Source: Noviherbaspirillum saxi
GTDB taxonomy: Bacteria > Pseudomonadota > Gammaproteobacteria > Burkholderiales > Burkholderiaceae_D
Direction of reading: 5' to 3'
Assembly: GCF_003591035.1 (NCBI RefSeq)
Contig: NZ_QYUO01000001.1
Location: 3,224,001 to 3,288,000, forward strand
DNA: 64,000 bases
Shown here: piece by piece, positions 21,975 to 37,461 of the stretch
Layout of the letters: each line of letters starts with the position of its first letter
How positions within the stretch are numbered: the first letter of the stretch is position 1
Made by a program: the position numbers and the translations under genes
Notes under the pieces: generated by a model
Told to the model about the DNA's origin: nothing
Seen by the model: the letters and a program-made list of their open reading frames with translations, nothing else
Database searches by the model: none

Positions 21975-24900
21975 TTATGCTTCGTTGCCGTCCGGAGCGC
22001 CGCTGTCCGTCGTGACTTCGGTTGTTGCTTCCACTTCGGCTGCACGGGCCGTTTCCTCGGCTTGCAACAGCGCGGTACGCTCTTCCGCTTCCCACGACTC
22101 TTTTTCCTTGCGGGCACGGTGGTAGGCCAGACCGGTACCAGCCGGAATCAGGCGGCCAACGATGACGTTTTCTTTCAGACCGCGCAGGCCGTCCTTCTTG
22201 CCCATGATCGCGGCTTCGGTAAGCACGCGCGTGGTTTCCTGGAACGACGCCGCAGAGATGAAGGAGTCGGTCGACAGCGATGCCTTGGTAATACCGAGCA
22301 GTACGTTTTCGTACGTGGCCGGCAGTTTGCCTTCGGCAGTGACGCGATCGTTTTCGTCCAGCAACTCGGAGCGCTCGACCTGCTCGCCAGGGATGTAAGC
22401 GGTATCGCCTGCATTGACAACCTGAACACGGCGCAACATCTGACGCACGATCACTTCAATGTGCTTGTCGTTGATCTTCACGCCTTGCAAGCGGTACACG
22501 TCCTGGACTTCATCGACGATGTAACGCGCCAGCGCTTCGATACCCAGCAAGCGGAGAATATCCTGCGGATCGGCCGGGCCGTCCACGATCATCTCGCCCT
22601 TGTTCACCACCTGGCCATCGTGCACCAGCACTTGCTTGTCCTTGGTAATCAGGAACTCGTGCTTGTTGCCATCCATGTCGGTGATTTCCAGACGCTGCTT
22701 GCCCTTGGTCTCCTTGCCGAACGCCACTGTACCGGTAACTTCCGCCAGCATGCCGGCGTCTTTCGGTGAACGTGCTTCGAACAATTCGGCCACGCGCGGC
22801 AGACCACCGGTAATGTCACGTGTCTTTTGCGACTCGGTCGGGATACGCGCAAGCACTTCACCCACCGATACCTGCTGACCGTCCTTCACCGTGATCAGCG
22901 CGCCGACCTGGAAGCCGATCGTCACTGCGTGTTCGGTACCGGCGATCTTCACTTCTTCGCCCTTCTCGTTCAGCAGCTTGACCTGCGGACGCATGACCTT
23001 GGTGCTCGGTCCGCGACGCTTGGCATCGATAACCACCAGCGTTGCCAGACCGGTCACTTCGTCGATCTGCTTGGCGACCGTTACGCCCTCTTCGACGTTC
23101 TCGAACTTCACCGTACCTGTGTACTCGGTGATGATCGGGCGTGTCAGCGGATCCCATGTTGCCAGCGCAGTGCCGGCCTTGATGGTCAGTCCATCCTTGA
23201 CCAGCAGGGTCGCGCCGTACGGCACCTTGTGGCGCTCGCGCTCACGGCCATGGTCGTCAGTGATCAGCACTTCGCCCGAACGGGAAATGACGATCTGTTC
23301 GCCCTTGCCGTTGGTTACGTAACGCATGGTCACGGTAAAGCGGACTGTACCGTTCGACTTCGCTTCCACCGAGGACGCAACCGCCGCACGCGACGCCGCA
23401 CCACCGATGTGGAAGGTACGCATGGTCAGCTGGGTACCCGGTTCGCCGATCGACTGCGCGGCAACCACACCGACTGCTTCGCCGGAATTGACCATCATGC
23501 CGCGGCCGAGATCGCGACCGTAGCACTTTGCGCACAGGCCGTAACGGGTGTCGCAAGTCAGCGGAGTGCGAACTTTGACTTCGTCGATGCCGAGGCGCTC
23601 GATCTCTTCAACCGAATCTTCATCCAGCAGCGTACCGGCTTCGTACAGTGTCGCCTGTGTTTCCGGATTGACCACATCGTTTGCAGCGACACGGCCAAGG
23701 ATACGGTCGCGCAGTGCTTCGATCACTTCACCGCCTTCAACCAGCGCCTTCATCGATGCGCCGTTGGCTGTGCCGCAATCGTCTTCGGTCACGACCAGAT
23801 CCTGGGTCACGTCGACCAGACGACGTGTCAGGTAACCGGAGTTCGCTGTCTTCAACGCGGTGTCGGCTAGACCTTTACGAGCGCCGTGGGTCGAGATGAA
23901 GTACTGCAAAACGTTCAGGCCTTCGCGGAAGTTCGCGGTAATCGGTGTTTCAATGATCGAGCCGTCCGGCTTTGCCATCAGGCCGCGCATACCGGCGAGC
24001 TGGCGGATCTGGGCGGCGGAACCCCGGGCGCCGGAGTCGGCCATCATGTAAATCGCATTGAACGATTCCTGCGTGCCTTTGCTGCCGTCGCGCTTGGTAA
24101 CGTCTTCGACCTTGAGTTGTTCCATCATGGCCTTGCCGACTTCGTCGCCAGCCTTGCCCCAGATGTCAACCACCTTGTTATAGCGCTCGCCCGCCGTGAC
24201 CAGACCGGAAGCGTATTGCTGCTCGATCTGTTTCACTTCGTGTTCGGCCTGGGCGATGATGGTGTGCTTCTGCGGCGGCACCAGCATGTCGTCCACGCAA
24301 ATCGAAATACCGGCGCGGGTCGCGAGGCGGAAACCGGACTGCATCAGCTGGTCGGCAAACACTACCGTCGCACGCAGACCGCACTTGCGGAATGACGTGT
24401 TGATCAGCTTCGAGATTTCCTTCTTCTTCAGCGCACGGTTCAGCACGCTGAAAGGCAGACCTTTCGGCAGGATCTCGGACAGAATCGCGCGGCCGACCGT
24501 TGTTTCGTAACGTTTGACGGTTTTGACAAACTCGCCGCTTGCCGCATCCTTCGGATACTCGGTGATACGGACCGTGATACGGGTGGTCAGCTCGACTTCC
24601 TTGTTGTCGTAGGCGCGGATGACTTCCGATACGTCCGGGAACATCATGCCTTCGCCCTTGCCGTTGATTTTTTCACGGGTGGCGTAGTACAGACCCAGCA
24701 CGATATCCTGGGACGGCACGATCGACGGTTCGCCGTTCGACGGGAACAGGATATTGTTGGACGCAAGCATCAAGGTGCGGGCTTCCATCTGCGCTTCGAT
24801 CGACAGCGGAACGTGGACAGCCATCTGGTCGCCATCGAAGTCGGCGTTGAACGCCGCGCAGACCAGCGGGTGCAACTGGATCGCCTTGCCTTCGATCAAG

Positions 24901-26219
24901 ACCGGCTCGAACGCCTGGATGCCCAGACGGTGCAGCGTCGGCGCACGGTTCAGCATCACCGGATGTTCGCGGATCACTTCTTCCAGGATATCCCAAACTA
25001 CAGGTTCCTGAATTTCAACCAGCTTCTTCGCCGCCTTGATGGTGGTCGCGAGACCCATCAGTTCGAGCTTGTTGAAGATGAAGGGCTTGAACAGTTCCAG
25101 CGCCATCAGTTTGGGCAGACCGCACTGATGCAGCTTGAGCTGCGGACCCACCACGATGACGGAACGGCCGGAGTAGTCGACGCGTTTGCCCAGCAGGTTT
25201 TGACGGAAACGACCGCCTTTACCTTTGATCATTTCTGCCAGCGACTTCAACGGACGCTTGTTGGCGCCAGTCATCGCCTTACCGCGACGGCCGTTATCCA
25301 GCAACGAGTCGACCGCTTCCTGCAGCATCCGCTTTTCATTGCGGGTGATGATTTCAGGCGCGCGCAGTTCCATCAACCGCTTCAGACGGTTGTTACGATT
25401 GATAACGCGGCGGTACAGGTCGTTCAGGTCGGAGGTCGCAAAGCGGCCGCCATCCAGCGGGACCAGCGGGCGCAGTTCCGGCGGCAGCACCGGCAACACT
25501 TCCATGATCATCCAGTCCGGCTTGATGCCGGAACGCTGGAATGCTTCCAGGACCTTCAGGCGCTTCGCATATTTTTTGATCTTGGCTTCGGACTTGGAAT
25601 CCTTTAGTTCCTGGCGTAGCGTCTCCACATCGCGGTCGATGTCGATCGAGCGCAGCAGTTCACGGATGCCTTCGGCGCCCATGAATGCGGTGAAGTCGTC
25701 GCCGTACTCTTCGTACTTGGCAGCGTAATCGTCTTCCGACATGATCTGGCACTTCTTCAGCGGAGTCATGCCGGGATCGGTCACGACGTACGCTTCGAAG
25801 TACAACACGCGTTCGATATCGCGCAGTGTCATGTCGAGCACCATGCCCAGACGCGACGGCAGCGATTTCAGGAACCAGATGTGCGCGGTCGGCGAAGCCA
25901 GCTCGATGTGGCCCATGCGCTCACGGCGCACTTTTGCCAGTGTGACTTCAACGCCGCACTTTTCACAGATGACGCCGCGATGCTTGAGACGCTTGTACTT
26001 GCCGCACAAGCATTCATAGTCCTTGATCGGGCCAAAGATCTTGGCGCAGAACAGGCCGTCGCGCTCCGGCTTGAAGGTACGGTAGTTGATGGTTTCCGGC
26101 TTTTTGACTTCGCCGTAGGACCAGGAACGGATTTTTTCAGGCGACGCGAGACCAATCTTGATCGCGTCGAATTGTTCGCTTTGCTGAACTTGCTTGAATA
26201 GATCGAGCAGTGCTTTCAT
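21975..26219 (-). CDS. rpoC: RNA polymerase subunit beta'
   Basis: The beta' subunit carries the catalytic magnesium site. The 1414-aa protein has the N-terminal zinc cluster [19 protein letters not shown], the absolutely conserved [16 protein letters not shown], the bridge-helix/trigger-loop region ([20 protein letters not shown]) and the second zinc site around [11 protein letters not shown]. It follows rpoB by 105 nt and ends just before a strong terminator. Confidence 0.99.
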   Translation of the reverse strand: MKALLDLFKQVQQSEQFDAIKIGLASPEKIRSWSYGEVKKPETINYRTFKPERDGLFCAKIFGPIKDYECLCGKYKRLKHRGVICEKCGVEVTLAKVRRERMGHIELASPTAHIWFLKSLPSRLGMVLDMTLRDIERVLYFEAYVVTDPGMTPLKKCQIMSEDDYAAKYEEYGDDFTAFMGAEGIRELLRSIDIDRDVETLRQELKDSKSEAKIKKYAKRLKVLEAFQRSGIKPDWMIMEVLPVLPPELRPLVPLDGGRFATSDLNDLYRRVINRNNRLKRLMELRAPEIITRNEKRMLQEAVDSLLDNGRRGKAMTGANKRPLKSLAEMIKGKGGRFRQNLLGKRVDYSGRSVIVVGPQLKLHQCGLPKLMALELFKPFIFNKLELMGLATTIKAAKKLVEIQEPVVWDILEEVIREHPVMLNRAPTLHRLGIQAFEPVLIEGKAIQLHPLVCAAFNADFDGDQMAVHVPLSIEAQMEARTLMLASNNILFPSNGEPSIVPSQDIVLGLYYATREKINGKGEGMMFPDVSEVIRAYDNKEVELTTRITVRITEYPKDAASGEFVKTVKRYETTVGRAILSEILPKGLPFSVLNRALKKKEISKLINTSFRKCGLRATVVFADQLMQSGFRLATRAGISICVDDMLVPPQKHTIIAQAEHEVKQIEQQYASGLVTAGERYNKVVDIWGKAGDEVGKAMMEQLKVEDVTKRDGSKGTQESFNAIYMMADSGARGSAAQIRQLAGMRGLMAKPDGSIIETPITANFREGLNVLQYFISTHGARKGLADTALKTANSGYLTRRLVDVTQDLVVTEDDCGTANGASMKALVEGGEVIEALRDRILGRVAANDVVNPETQATLYEAGTLLDEDSVEEIERLGIDEVKVRTPLTCDTRYGLCAKCYGRDLGRGMMVNSGEAVGVVAAQSIGEPGTQLTMRTFHIGGAASRAAVASSVEAKSNGTVRFTVTMRYVTNGKGEQIVISRSGEVLITDDHGRERERHKVPYGATLLVKDGLTIKAGTALATWDPLTRPIITEYTGTVKFENVEEGVTVAKQIDEVTGLATLVVIDAKRRGPSTKVMRPQVKLLNEKGEEVKIAGTEHAVTIGFQVGALITVKDGQQVSVGEVLARIPTESQKTRDITGGLPRVAELFEARSPKDAGMLAEVTGTVAFGKETKGKQRLEITDMDGNKHEFLITKDKQVLVHDGQVVNKGEMIVDGPADPQDILRLLGIEALARYIVDEVQDVYRLQGVKINDKHIEVIVRQMLRRVQVVNAGDTAYIPGEQVERSELLDENDRVTAEGKLPATYENVLLGITKASLSTDSFISAASFQETTRVLTEAAIMGKKDGLRGLKENVIVGRLIPAGTGLAYHRARKEKESWEAEERTALLQAEETARAAEVEATTEVTTDSGAPDGNEA

Positions 26220-26324
26220 GTATCACTCCAGGGTGGCGTGAATAAAAATATCTCTTGCTTCTTTGCTGCATGACCGGCGACGGGATACTCGCATCGCCGG
26301 CCGCGGTTTCCCGCTGCGTCCTAC

Positions 26325-30431
<4,107 letters not shown>

Positions 30432-30747
30432 GGACACTCCGTGAGTGACAGGAAGGATGGAGATTTCAGGTTTCACTGCTGGTTGCGGCACTGCCTGCCG
30501 CCATCTGCGAAACCTCAAGTCTCGGCCCTTCGGGCTTGACTAGACTGCTATCACCTGATCCGGCTGCATCACCGCGTTCTGGTTCGGCCTTGCAGGATCT
30601 GGCACCGGCTACAACAACGCACTATCATCACGTGCGCTTCTTTCTACAATTTACTTCTACGGCTTTTATCAACTTTTTGTCCGGCTCTTGGTCGTAATAC
30701 CTGGAGACGGGATAAGGCTATTCAAAAAACGAAAACGACAAAGGAGC

Positions 30748-30787
30748 CAAGGCCGAACCCGCTCTTTCGAGGGGGTTCCGAGCCTTG
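30748..30787 (-). terminator. Attenuator-like hairpin between rplL and rpoB
   Basis: Minus-strand CAAGGC..CGGAACCC..CTC folds back on GAG..GGGTTCGGCCTTG with a 2-nt bulge and a GAAA tetraloop. T-rich sequence follows. It lies early in the 393-nt rplL-rpoB gap, the classical site of partial termination that lowers rpoBC relative to ribosomal protein expression. The remaining ~300 nt before rpoB shows no gene. Confidence 0.6.
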
Positions 30788-30824
30788 ACTCCGGCGATGA
30801 TCAGGTCGCCCTGGCAAGCCGATA

Positions 30825-31202
30825 TTACTTGAGGTCGGCCTTCGCGCCAGCTTCTTCCAGCTTCTTCTTTGCAGCTTCTGCATCTGCCTTGGCGATGCCT
30901 TCCTTGACTGGCTTCGGTGCACCGTCGACCAAGTCTTTGGCTTCCTTCAGGCCCAGGCCGGTGATTTCGCGAACTGCCTTAATCACGCCAACCTTGTTTG
31001 CGCCAACTTCAGCCAGGACAACGGTGAATTCGGTCTGCTCTTCAGCTGCTGCAGCAGCGCCGCCGCCAGCTGCCGGGCCAGCGACTGCCATTGCAGCTGC
31101 GGACACGCCAAATTTTTCTTCAAAAGCCTTGACCAGGTCGTTCAGGTCCATCACGGACATCTGGCCTACTGCTTCAAGGATATCGTCTTTGCTAATTGCC
31201 AT
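30825..31202 (-). CDS. rplL: 50S ribosomal protein L7/L12
   Basis: L7/L12 forms the flexible stalk recruiting translational GTPases. The 125-aa protein has the N-terminal dimerisation domain ([20 protein letters not shown]), an Ala/Gly hinge around residues 38-55, and the factor-binding C-terminal domain with [20 protein letters not shown]. It follows rplJ by 69 nt. Confidence 0.98.
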   Translation of the reverse strand: MAISKDDILEAVGQMSVMDLNDLVKAFEEKFGVSAAAMAVAGPAAGGGAAAAAEEQTEFTVVLAEVGANKVGVIKAVREITGLGLKEAKDLVDGAPKPVKEGIAKADAEAAKKKLEEAGAKADLK

Positions 31203-31271
31203 TTGAAACTCCTAAATTTGATTCGGTAATTACATCTAATCGGTACTGACGCAAAAAGGGCTGAAGGCAGC

Positions 31272-31769
31272 TTACGCGCCTTCTGCTTCCTTCTTGGCTG
31301 CGAGAGCAGCCAACGCACGGGCAAAGCCGGAAACCGGAGCCTGCATGACACCCAGCAACTGGGAGATGAGGACTTCACGGCTCGGAATGCTGGCCAACGC
31401 GGCAACGCCTGCTTTATCAAGCGACTTGCCTGCGAAGTTGCCTGCCTTAACAACCAGCTTGTCATTGCCTTTGGAAAAGTCGAAAACGACTTTAGCTGCG
31501 GCAACGGCGTCCTCGGAGATCGAGTAGATCAACGGGCCGGTCATTTCAGAGGCGAGGCCAGCAAACGGCGTACCTTCAACGGCGCGACGTGCGAGTGTGT
31601 TTTTCAACACGCGCATGTAAACGCCTTGGGCACGCGCTTTGGCGCGCAGTTGTGTCAAGTGACCAACCTGGATGCCACGGTATTCGGCCACAACGATAGT
31701 CTGCGCAGTTGCTACTTTTGCGGCGACTTCGGCGACGACGGCCTTTTTGTCATTCAGATTGAGACTCAA
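31272..31769 (-). CDS. rplJ: 50S ribosomal protein L10, TTG start
   Basis: L10 anchors L7/L12 dimers on the stalk base. The 165-aa product reads (M)[20 protein letters not shown]. No ATG is available. A perfect GGAGG lies 6 nt upstream of the TTG at 31769, so TTG is the likely initiator; a second TTG two codons upstream is too close to the ribosome-binding site. The family block [20 protein letters not shown] is present. It lies downstream of a ~300-nt leader. Confidence 0.95.
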   Translation of the reverse strand: MSLNLNDKKAVVAEVAAKVATAQTIVVAEYRGIQVGHLTQLRAKARAQGVYMRVLKNTLARRAVEGTPFAGLASEMTGPLIYSISEDAVAAAKVVFDFSKGNDKLVVKAGNFAGKSLDKAGVAALASIPSREVLISQLLGVMQAPVSGFARALAALAAKKEAEGA

Positions 31770-32078
31770 GATCAACCTCCAAAAATGATGCTTGGCGAAT
31801 GCCTTGCATCGGTTCGAACACGGCGTCCGAAGTTCAGGAGTTCAGTACTGGCATACAACAATAAAACGCACAGTGTTGAGACTGCAAAAACTTGTTCGGG
31901 TCACCATCTGCGTTGGGTGCCGTAGCTTGCGCTAACGGGGTTTAACTTTGCGCATCGGTTTTGCATGCACGCCGCCCAACGGTCTTTGATAATCCGGCCC
32001 TGCTCCATTGCTACCAAAACAGGACCAGCCCAAAGATTCGCCCCATGCGATGTTGCCGCACGAGGACTTGATTCTTGC
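31770..32078 (-). promoter_or_regulatory. rplJL leader region (rplA-rplJ gap)
   Basis: This 309-nt gap contains no open gene and ends in the GGAGG of rplJ. In many bacteria this interval holds the structured site where the L10-L12 complex binds its own mRNA. GC-rich complementary patches are visible, but I could not fold the RNA, so the assignment rests on position. Confidence 0.4.
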
Positions 32079-32774
32079 TTAAGCTGCCAGAGACGCTTGA
32101 TCTACGCGTACACCTGCGCCCATTGTGGACGAGATTGCAACGCGACGCAGGTAAACGCCCTTGCTGGTTGCCGGCTTGGCTTTGTTCAGCGCTTCGATCA
32201 GCGCGAGCAGATTGGATTTCAGTTCTGCATCGCTGAACGACTTACGGCCGATTGTGGCGTGGATAATGCCAGCCTTATCGGTACGGTACTGAACCTGACC
32301 TGCCTTGGCGTTCTTGACTGCAGTTGCAACGTCCGGTGTCACCGTGCCGACCTTCGGGTTCGGCATCATGCCGCGCGGACCAAGGATTTGACCAAGGGTA
32401 CCAACGATACGCATGGTGTCCGGCGAAGCGATCACGATGTCAAACGGCATGTCGCCCGCCTTGATGCGCTCAGCCAGATCTTCCATGCCGACAATGTCAG
32501 CGCCTGCGGCCTTGGCGGCTTCGGCCTTGTCACCGGATGCAAATACCGCAACGCGAACAGTCTTGCCAGTACCAGCCGGCAGAACGACGGAACCACGAAC
32601 AACTTGGTCCGACTTCTTGGCATCAACGCCAAGCTGGACTGCAACGTCGATCGACTCGTTGAATTTCGCAGTTGCGCATTCCTTGACCAGGGAGATTGCG
32701 TTGTCGAATGGGTACACTTTCGTACGATCGACCTTTGCCTTCAGTGCTTGTGCGCGTTTGGATAACTTAGCCAT
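32079..32774 (-). CDS. rplA: 50S ribosomal protein L1
   Basis: L1 forms the mobile stalk at the E site and represses the rplKA mRNA in E. coli. The 231-aa product has [35 protein letters not shown] and [19 protein letters not shown]. Its start shares one base with the rplK stop. Confidence 0.98.
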   Translation of the reverse strand: MAKLSKRAQALKAKVDRTKVYPFDNAISLVKECATAKFNESIDVAVQLGVDAKKSDQVVRGSVVLPAGTGKTVRVAVFASGDKAEAAKAAGADIVGMEDLAERIKAGDMPFDIVIASPDTMRIVGTLGQILGPRGMMPNPKVGTVTPDVATAVKNAKAGQVQYRTDKAGIIHATIGRKSFSDAELKSNLLALIEALNKAKPATSKGVYLRRVAISSTMGAGVRVDQASLAA

Positions 32775-33205
32775 TACAGACCCTCCACCGTGATGCCCAT
32801 GGAACGTGCCGAACCGGCGATTGTACGCACGGCGGCTTCCATGTCAGCTGCCGTGAGATCCGGCATTTTTGTTGTAGCGATTTCTTCCGCTTGCTTGCGG
32901 GTGATCTTGCCAACCTTGTCGGTATGCGGCTTTGCCGAACCCTTTTGGATACCGGCAGCCTTTTTGATCAGGATGGTTGCCGGCGGCGTCTTCATCACGA
33001 AAGTGAAGGACTTGTCGGCGAATGCAGTGATCACAACCGGAATGGGCAGACCAGGCTCGACGCCTTGTGTCTGGGCATTGAATGCCTTACAGAATTCCAT
33101 GATGTTCAGACCGCGCTGACCCAGCGCCGGGCCGATCGGAGGAGATGGGTTTGCTTTACCAGCTGGCACTTGCAGCTTGATAAAACCGATAATTTTCTTT
33201 GCCAT
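32774..33205 (-). CDS. rplK: 50S ribosomal protein L11
   Basis: L11 lies at the GTPase-associated centre and is needed for RelA activation. The 143-aa product has [40 protein letters not shown] and the C-terminal [13 protein letters not shown]. It follows nusG by 162 nt. Confidence 0.98.
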   Translation of the reverse strand: MAKKIIGFIKLQVPAGKANPSPPIGPALGQRGLNIMEFCKAFNAQTQGVEPGLPIPVVITAFADKSFTFVMKTPPATILIKKAAGIQKGSAKPHTDKVGKITRKQAEEIATTKMPDLTAADMEAAVRTIAGSARSMGITVEGL

Positions 33206-33367
33206 GATGGCTCCTACGTTGGTTGAGTAGTAGCGCCCGGTCGCATCCTTGCGGCTTACTAGTGGGGCTCCTCTTTACTGCCTGGAATTACGGTTTTTAG
33301 ATTTTGCAAACGGCAAAGCTTGCGGCACTCTAAGGGCGCTTAATTCTTATTCCGTACGGGAAGGGCG

Positions 33368-33946
33368 TTATACCTTTTCGACCTGACCGAATTCCAATTC
33401 AACCGGTGTAGCGCGGCCAAAAATGGTGACTGAAACACGGACGCGGGACTTTTCGTAATTAACTTCTTCGACATTGCCATTGAAGTCAGTGAAAGGACCA
33501 TCTTTGATGCGCACCAGTTCGCCAACTTCGTACAACACTTTAGGACGCGGTTTTTCAACGCCTTCCTGCATTTGATGCAGGATTTTGTCGACTTCGTGAG
33601 GAGGGATCGGCGTCGGCTTATTGGATTTTCCACCAATGAAGCCCGTTACCTTGCTCGTATTTTTGACCAGGTGCCAAGTTTCGTCGGTCATTTCCATTTC
33701 GACCAGCACATAGCCGGGAAAGAAGCGACGCTCAGTGACAGATTTCTGACCGTTCTTGACTTCGACAACTTCTTCAGTCGGCACCAAGATCTGGCCGAAT
33801 TTGTCTTGCATCCCGGCGCGATCGATGCGCTCCATCAATGCACGTTGCACGCTCTTCTCCATCCCGGAGTAGGCGTGCACGACATACCAGCGCTTGTTTC
33901 CGCCCGATGACTGAGCCACTGCGCCTTCTTGCATGTTTTCGCTCAT
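33368..33946 (-). CDS. nusG: Transcription antitermination factor NusG
   Basis: NusG binds RNA polymerase and couples it to ribosomes or Rho. The 192-aa product has the NGN domain ([32 protein letters not shown]) and a C-terminal KOW motif ([20 protein letters not shown]). Its ATG directly abuts the secE stop codon. Confidence 0.98.
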   Translation of the reverse strand: MSENMQEGAVAQSSGGNKRWYVVHAYSGMEKSVQRALMERIDRAGMQDKFGQILVPTEEVVEVKNGQKSVTERRFFPGYVLVEMEMTDETWHLVKNTSKVTGFIGGKSNKPTPIPPHEVDKILHQMQEGVEKPRPKVLYEVGELVRIKDGPFTDFNGNVEEVNYEKSRVRVSVTIFGRATPVELEFGQVEKV

Positions 33947-34330
33947 TTAATTCTTCCAGCCCAGGATCAGGTCGTACAACACAATTTCAAGGATCTTGTC
34001 GGTGCCCCAGAGGAAGATCGCCATGACAAGTACAAAGCCAAAGACGACTGCAGTAATTTGCATCGCCTCTTTGCGTGTGGGCCAGACAACTTTTTTTGCT
34101 TCGCGAATGGATTCCTTTGCAAAACCAAGGAAGTCACGTCCAGGCTGCGAAGTCCAGGCGACAGCAACTGCCACGAGCAAGCCGGCGACCAAAGCGGCGG
34201 CACGCACCACCGTGGATTTATCCGATAAAAAATAAAAACCGACGACACCCGCGATGACGGCACAAATAGCAAGAGCGACCTTTGCCTTGTCGCTCGATGC
34301 ACCAACGGTTTCTACGGGTTGGTTAGACAT
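33947..34330 (-). CDS. secE: Preprotein translocase subunit SecE
   Basis: SecE clamps the SecY channel. The 127-aa product starts MSNQPVETVGASSDKAK. The open frame extends 23 codons upstream towards tRNA-Trp but without conservation. Three membrane helices are visible, as in the E. coli-type long SecE. The conserved amphipathic segment FAKESIREAKKVVWPTRKEA precedes the last one. It is cotranscribed with nusG. Confidence 0.96.
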   Translation of the reverse strand: MSNQPVETVGASSDKAKVALAICAVIAGVVGFYFLSDKSTVVRAAALVAGLLVAVAVAWTSQPGRDFLGFAKESIREAKKVVWPTRKEAMQITAVVFGFVLVMAIFLWGTDKILEIVLYDLILGWKN

Positions 34331-34369
34331 ACTGTTAATTTCTTTCGGTGCCCTGCACCTTGATATCGG

Positions 34370-34445
34370 TGGCAGGGGCAGAGGGAATCGAACCCCCAAC
34401 CTTCGGTTTTGGAGACCGACGCTCTGCCAGTTGAGCTATACCCCT
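34370..34445 (-). tRNA. trpT: tRNA-Trp (CCA anticodon)
   Basis: The minus strand folds into a 76-nt cloverleaf starting AGGGGTATAGCTCAACTGGC and ending with encoded CCA. The seven-base acceptor stem pairs with one G-U. The anticodon loop CTCCAAA lies between TCGGT and ACCGA, giving anticodon CCA. The T-arm GGGGGTTCGATTCCC is complete. It lies between tufB and secE, as in many proteobacteria. Confidence 0.97.
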
Positions 34446-34522
34446 ACGCGCAAACTATGCTTGAATTCACAGCATTGCGACCCCGGACGTTGTCCATGGA
34501 CCGCAACGCGGCGATCCAGGAA

Positions 34523-35713
34523 TTACTCAATGATTTTGGCAACGACGCCGGCGCCGACGGTACGACCGCCTTCACGAATCGCAAAGCGCAGGCCTTCTTC
34601 CATCGCGATCGGGTTGATCAGCTTCACCGTGATCGACACGTTGTCGCCCGGCATCACCATCTCTTTGTCCGCCGGCAGCTCGATCGCACCCGTCACGTCC
34701 GTGGTACGGAAATAGAATTGCGGACGGTAGTTGTTGAAGAACGGCGTGTGACGACCACCCTCATCCTTGGACAACACATAGATCTCACCAGTGAAATGCT
34801 TGTGCGGCTTGATCGAACCCGGCTTGGCCAACACTTGGCCACGCTCGACGTCTTCACGCTTGGTACCGCGCAGCAGTACGCCAACGTTGTCGCCGGCCTG
34901 ACCCTGGTCCAGCAGCTTGCGGAACATTTCCACGCCGGTGCAGGTGGTCTTCTGGGTGTCGCGAATACCAACGATTTCGATTTCTTCGCCAACCTTGATG
35001 ATGCCGCGCTCAACACGACCGGTCACCACGGTGCCGCGGCCGGAGATCGAGAACACGTCTTCCACCGGCATCAGGAACGCACCGTCAATGGCACGCTCCG
35101 GCGTCGGGATGTAAGTGTCAAGCGCTTCAGCCAGCTTCATGATGGCCTGCTCGCCCAGCGGACCAGTGTCGCCTTCGAGCGCCAGCTTGGCCGAACCTTG
35201 CACGATCGGCAGATCGTCGCCAGGGAATTCGTACTTGGACAGCAACTCGCGCACTTCCATTTCGACCAGTTCGAGCAATTCGGCGTCGTCCACCATGTCG
35301 CACTTGTTCAGGAACACGATGATGTACGGCACACCAACCTGACGGGCCAGCAGGATGTGCTCACGGGTTTGCGGCATCGGGCCATCGGCGGCCGAACACA
35401 CCAGGATCGCACCATCCATCTGCGCAGCACCAGTGATCATGTTCTTCACATAGTCGGCGTGGCCAGGGCAGTCAACGTGCGCATAGTGGCGGTTCGATGT
35501 CTCGTATTCAACGTGGGCGGTATTGATCGTAATACCGCGCGCCTTTTCTTCCGGCGCCGCGTCAATCTGGTCGTAGGCCTTGGCTTCGCCGCCAAACTTC
35601 TTTGACAGCACGGTGGCAATCGCTGCAGTCAGCGTGGTCTTGCCATGGTCAACGTGACCAATCGTGCCCACATTCACGTGCGGCTTGGTCCGCTCAAATT
35701 TACTCTTTGCCAT
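34523..35713 (-). CDS. tufB: Elongation factor Tu (tRNA-operon copy)
   Basis: This 396-aa EF-Tu is identical in protein to the product of 15102-16292 and carries the same GTPase motifs. The DNA match stops within a few bases on either side of the coding region; the 5' flanks diverge right after CCATTT. Upstream lie tRNA-Thr, Gly and Tyr and downstream tRNA-Trp, the classical tufB context. One synonymous difference (34613 G) was found by eye. Confidence 0.99.
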   Translation of the reverse strand: MAKSKFERTKPHVNVGTIGHVDHGKTTLTAAIATVLSKKFGGEAKAYDQIDAAPEEKARGITINTAHVEYETSNRHYAHVDCPGHADYVKNMITGAAQMDGAILVCSAADGPMPQTREHILLARQVGVPYIIVFLNKCDMVDDAELLELVEMEVRELLSKYEFPGDDLPIVQGSAKLALEGDTGPLGEQAIMKLAEALDTYIPTPERAIDGAFLMPVEDVFSISGRGTVVTGRVERGIIKVGEEIEIVGIRDTQKTTCTGVEMFRKLLDQGQAGDNVGVLLRGTKREDVERGQVLAKPGSIKPHKHFTGEIYVLSKDEGGRHTPFFNNYRPQFYFRTTDVTGAIELPADKEMVMPGDNVSITVKLINPIAMEEGLRFAIREGGRTVGAGVVAKIIE

Positions 35714-35789
35714 TTTAGACTCCTAACGATTTGATGAGAATGTCCAGGCACGTGCCCGACCGCCTTGCGTATGGATAAACCAAGAAAAC

Positions 35790-35864
<75 letters not shown>

Positions 35865-35950
35865 ATTCAGGGCTTTCGGAGATTTCGCGCGACGCAAGAC
35901 CTCTTCAAGACCTCTATTGTCCGTAACAGATATACGCACAATCTAAAAAC

Positions 35951-36024
35951 TGGAGCGGGTGAAGGGAATCGAACCCTCGTCATAAGCTTGGAAGGCTTCA
36001 GCTCTACCATTGAGCTACACCCGC
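35951..36024 (-). tRNA. glyT: tRNA-Gly (TCC anticodon)
   Basis: A 74-nt cloverleaf starts GCGGGTGTAGCTCAATGG and ends in encoded CCA. The loop CTTCCAA gives anticodon TCC. The T-arm GAGGGTTCGATTCCCTTC is intact. It is second in the tRNA cluster. Confidence 0.97.
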
Positions 36025-36067
36025 AAGGACTATCTACTTCAGCCGCACTACTTTCCCGCGGTACCGC

Positions 36068-36153
36068 TGGTGGAGGGGGCTGGATTCGAACCAGCGTACT
36101 CGTAAGAGGGCAGATTTACAGTCTGCTGCCATTAACCACTCGGCCACCCCTCC
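36068..36153 (-). tRNA. tyrU: tRNA-Tyr (GTA anticodon)
   Basis: An 86-nt class II cloverleaf starts GGAGGGGTGGCCGAGTGG and ends in encoded CCA. The loop CTGTAAA between GCAGA and TCTGC gives anticodon GTA. A long variable arm is present. It is the first gene of the tRNA-tufB operon, about 8 nt after the predicted transcription start. Confidence 0.97.
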
Positions 36154-36167
36154 GCGGGGAACCCCAA

Positions 36168-36196
36168 ACTATAGGCGAACACCTTTGAGGTGTCAA
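36168..36196 (-). promoter_or_regulatory. Promoter of the tRNA-Tyr/Gly/Thr-tufB operon
   Basis: On the minus strand a perfect -35 TTGACA (36191-36196), a 17-bp spacer and TATAGT (36168-36173) precede tRNA-Tyr. The predicted start is near 36161. This is the strongest promoter match in the window, and the short GC-rich CCCCGCGG follows, as at stringently controlled stable-RNA promoters. Confidence 0.85.
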
Positions 36197-36281
36197 CTGC
36201 AAAATCTGTTTTGGGAGTAATTTTGTTAATCGTTAAAACGCGATGTTATTAAGATTATCATTGAGCTTGACATTTATGCCA

Positions 36282-37247
36282 CTAAAACCGCGTTTCCCGC
36301 GCTGCGGCAAGAAAATCATCAAGGATAGGCGTGCAGTCAAGCAGTTGTGCGCTGCCACCGCGGTGGAATTCAGGATGCCACTGTAATCCCATGACAAAGC
36401 GTGCCTTTTTGTAGCGCACGGCTTCAACAATGTTATCTTTCCCGGAAACCGCCTCCACCACGAGGTCCCGCCCCAAGTCTTTCACCGCTTGATGGTGGAT
36501 GGAATTGACGAGCGCCTCTTGCCGTGATGGAAAGAGATTGCGCAGCGCCGACCCTTGCGTGAACTGAATCACATGATAGTGGCTATCGTACAAATCATTG
36601 ACGTGTTCAATAGCCGTCGGGACATCGGATGCAATATCCTGATAGAGCGTGCCGCCGAAGGCAACATTAATAAGTTGACAACCCCTGCATACTCCCAGAA
36701 CGGGTTTTCCGGCTTCTATAAACTCATGAAGGAGTTCAAGTTCATACATGTCGCGTGCACGGTCGCCGGTCCATTCGGGACGCGTCGCAACTTCCGAGTA
36801 AGTCTGAGGCGATACATCGGCGCCGCCCTGAAGCACCAGTCCATCCAAGTGCTTCGCATAATCTCGCAAACGGATATTGCTTGGGTGAAGGATGCCGTTG
36901 GTATTAACGGTGGGAATCATAAAAACAAGGACATCCCGTGACATGACCCATTGAGCGATGGACTCTTCGAGATATTGAAGGGTCTTGCTTCGCAAACCTT
37001 TGGCACCTGCTTCAGGGTGAAAAATTCTGGCGGATACCCCGATTTTTAGAGTCCTTTGGGTGATGCGCCTGAGAATACGATCCGATGCTGCGCGCAAGCG
37101 CGCGCCGATAATGCGCTGGGTTTGCGTCCAAGGCGATTCGTTCTTACGTGCCGGTTGCGGTTGTGGAACGCTGGGAGCGGAAGCAGGAGTAGCTTCAGAA
37201 AGCCTGTCCGGTACGGCGCTGTCATCAGAGTTGTTTTTTTCAGGCAT
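36282..37247 (-). CDS. Gamma-glutamyl-GABA hydrolase-like (peptidase C26) protein
   Basis: Class I glutamine-amidotransferase fold hydrolases of this family (PuuD-like) cleave gamma-glutamyl amides in polyamine catabolism. The catalytic Cys lies in KPVLGVCRGCQLINVAFGGT and the His/Glu pair in GLQWHPEF. About 75 N-terminal residues are Pro/Ser/Gln-rich and probably disordered before the domain begins at LKIGVSARIF. The start is uncertain: an in-frame ATG at 37364 would add 39 residues, and neither has a clear ribosome-binding site. There are no polyamine genes nearby, so the substrate is open. It is divergent from the arsC-like gene. Confidence 0.8.
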   Translation of the reverse strand: MPEKNNSDDSAVPDRLSEATPASAPSVPQPQPARKNESPWTQTQRIIGARLRAASDRILRRITQRTLKIGVSARIFHPEAGAKGLRSKTLQYLEESIAQWVMSRDVLVFMIPTVNTNGILHPSNIRLRDYAKHLDGLVLQGGADVSPQTYSEVATRPEWTGDRARDMYELELLHEFIEAGKPVLGVCRGCQLINVAFGGTLYQDIASDVPTAIEHVNDLYDSHYHVIQFTQGSALRNLFPSRQEALVNSIHHQAVKDLGRDLVVEAVSGKDNIVEAVRYKKARFVMGLQWHPEFHRGGSAQLLDCTPILDDFLAAARETRF

Positions 37248-37461
37248 AGACAGAAGCACAAGAATGTCGCGATAGACCCGGAGATAATTGCACGGCGATA
37301 GCCGAACTAAATCGCCGATTCGTTTTTCTGACACAATCAATTGCGGCGGGTTCAATGCCGGCATTCAAGCTTATGGCATGCTGGATTTTACTACCCGCTT
37401 ATGTTCCCATGGAGAGCGTTAGAATGCTCGGTATAAACAACGCCGATTGTTATTTGGAATC

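Noticed and set aside
30432..30518. Longer rpoB start, 29 codons upstream
   Set aside because: The extension is not conserved, and GGAG is correctly placed before the ATG at 30431.
34331..34399. Longer secE start reaching into the tRNA-Trp region
   Set aside because: The added segment translates tRNA 3' sequence and shows no SecE similarity.
34409..35605. 398-codon plus-strand frame opposite tufB, repeated opposite tufA
   Set aside because: It is conserved between the two loci only because the tuf genes are near-identical; it spans the tRNA-Trp end and is not a gene.
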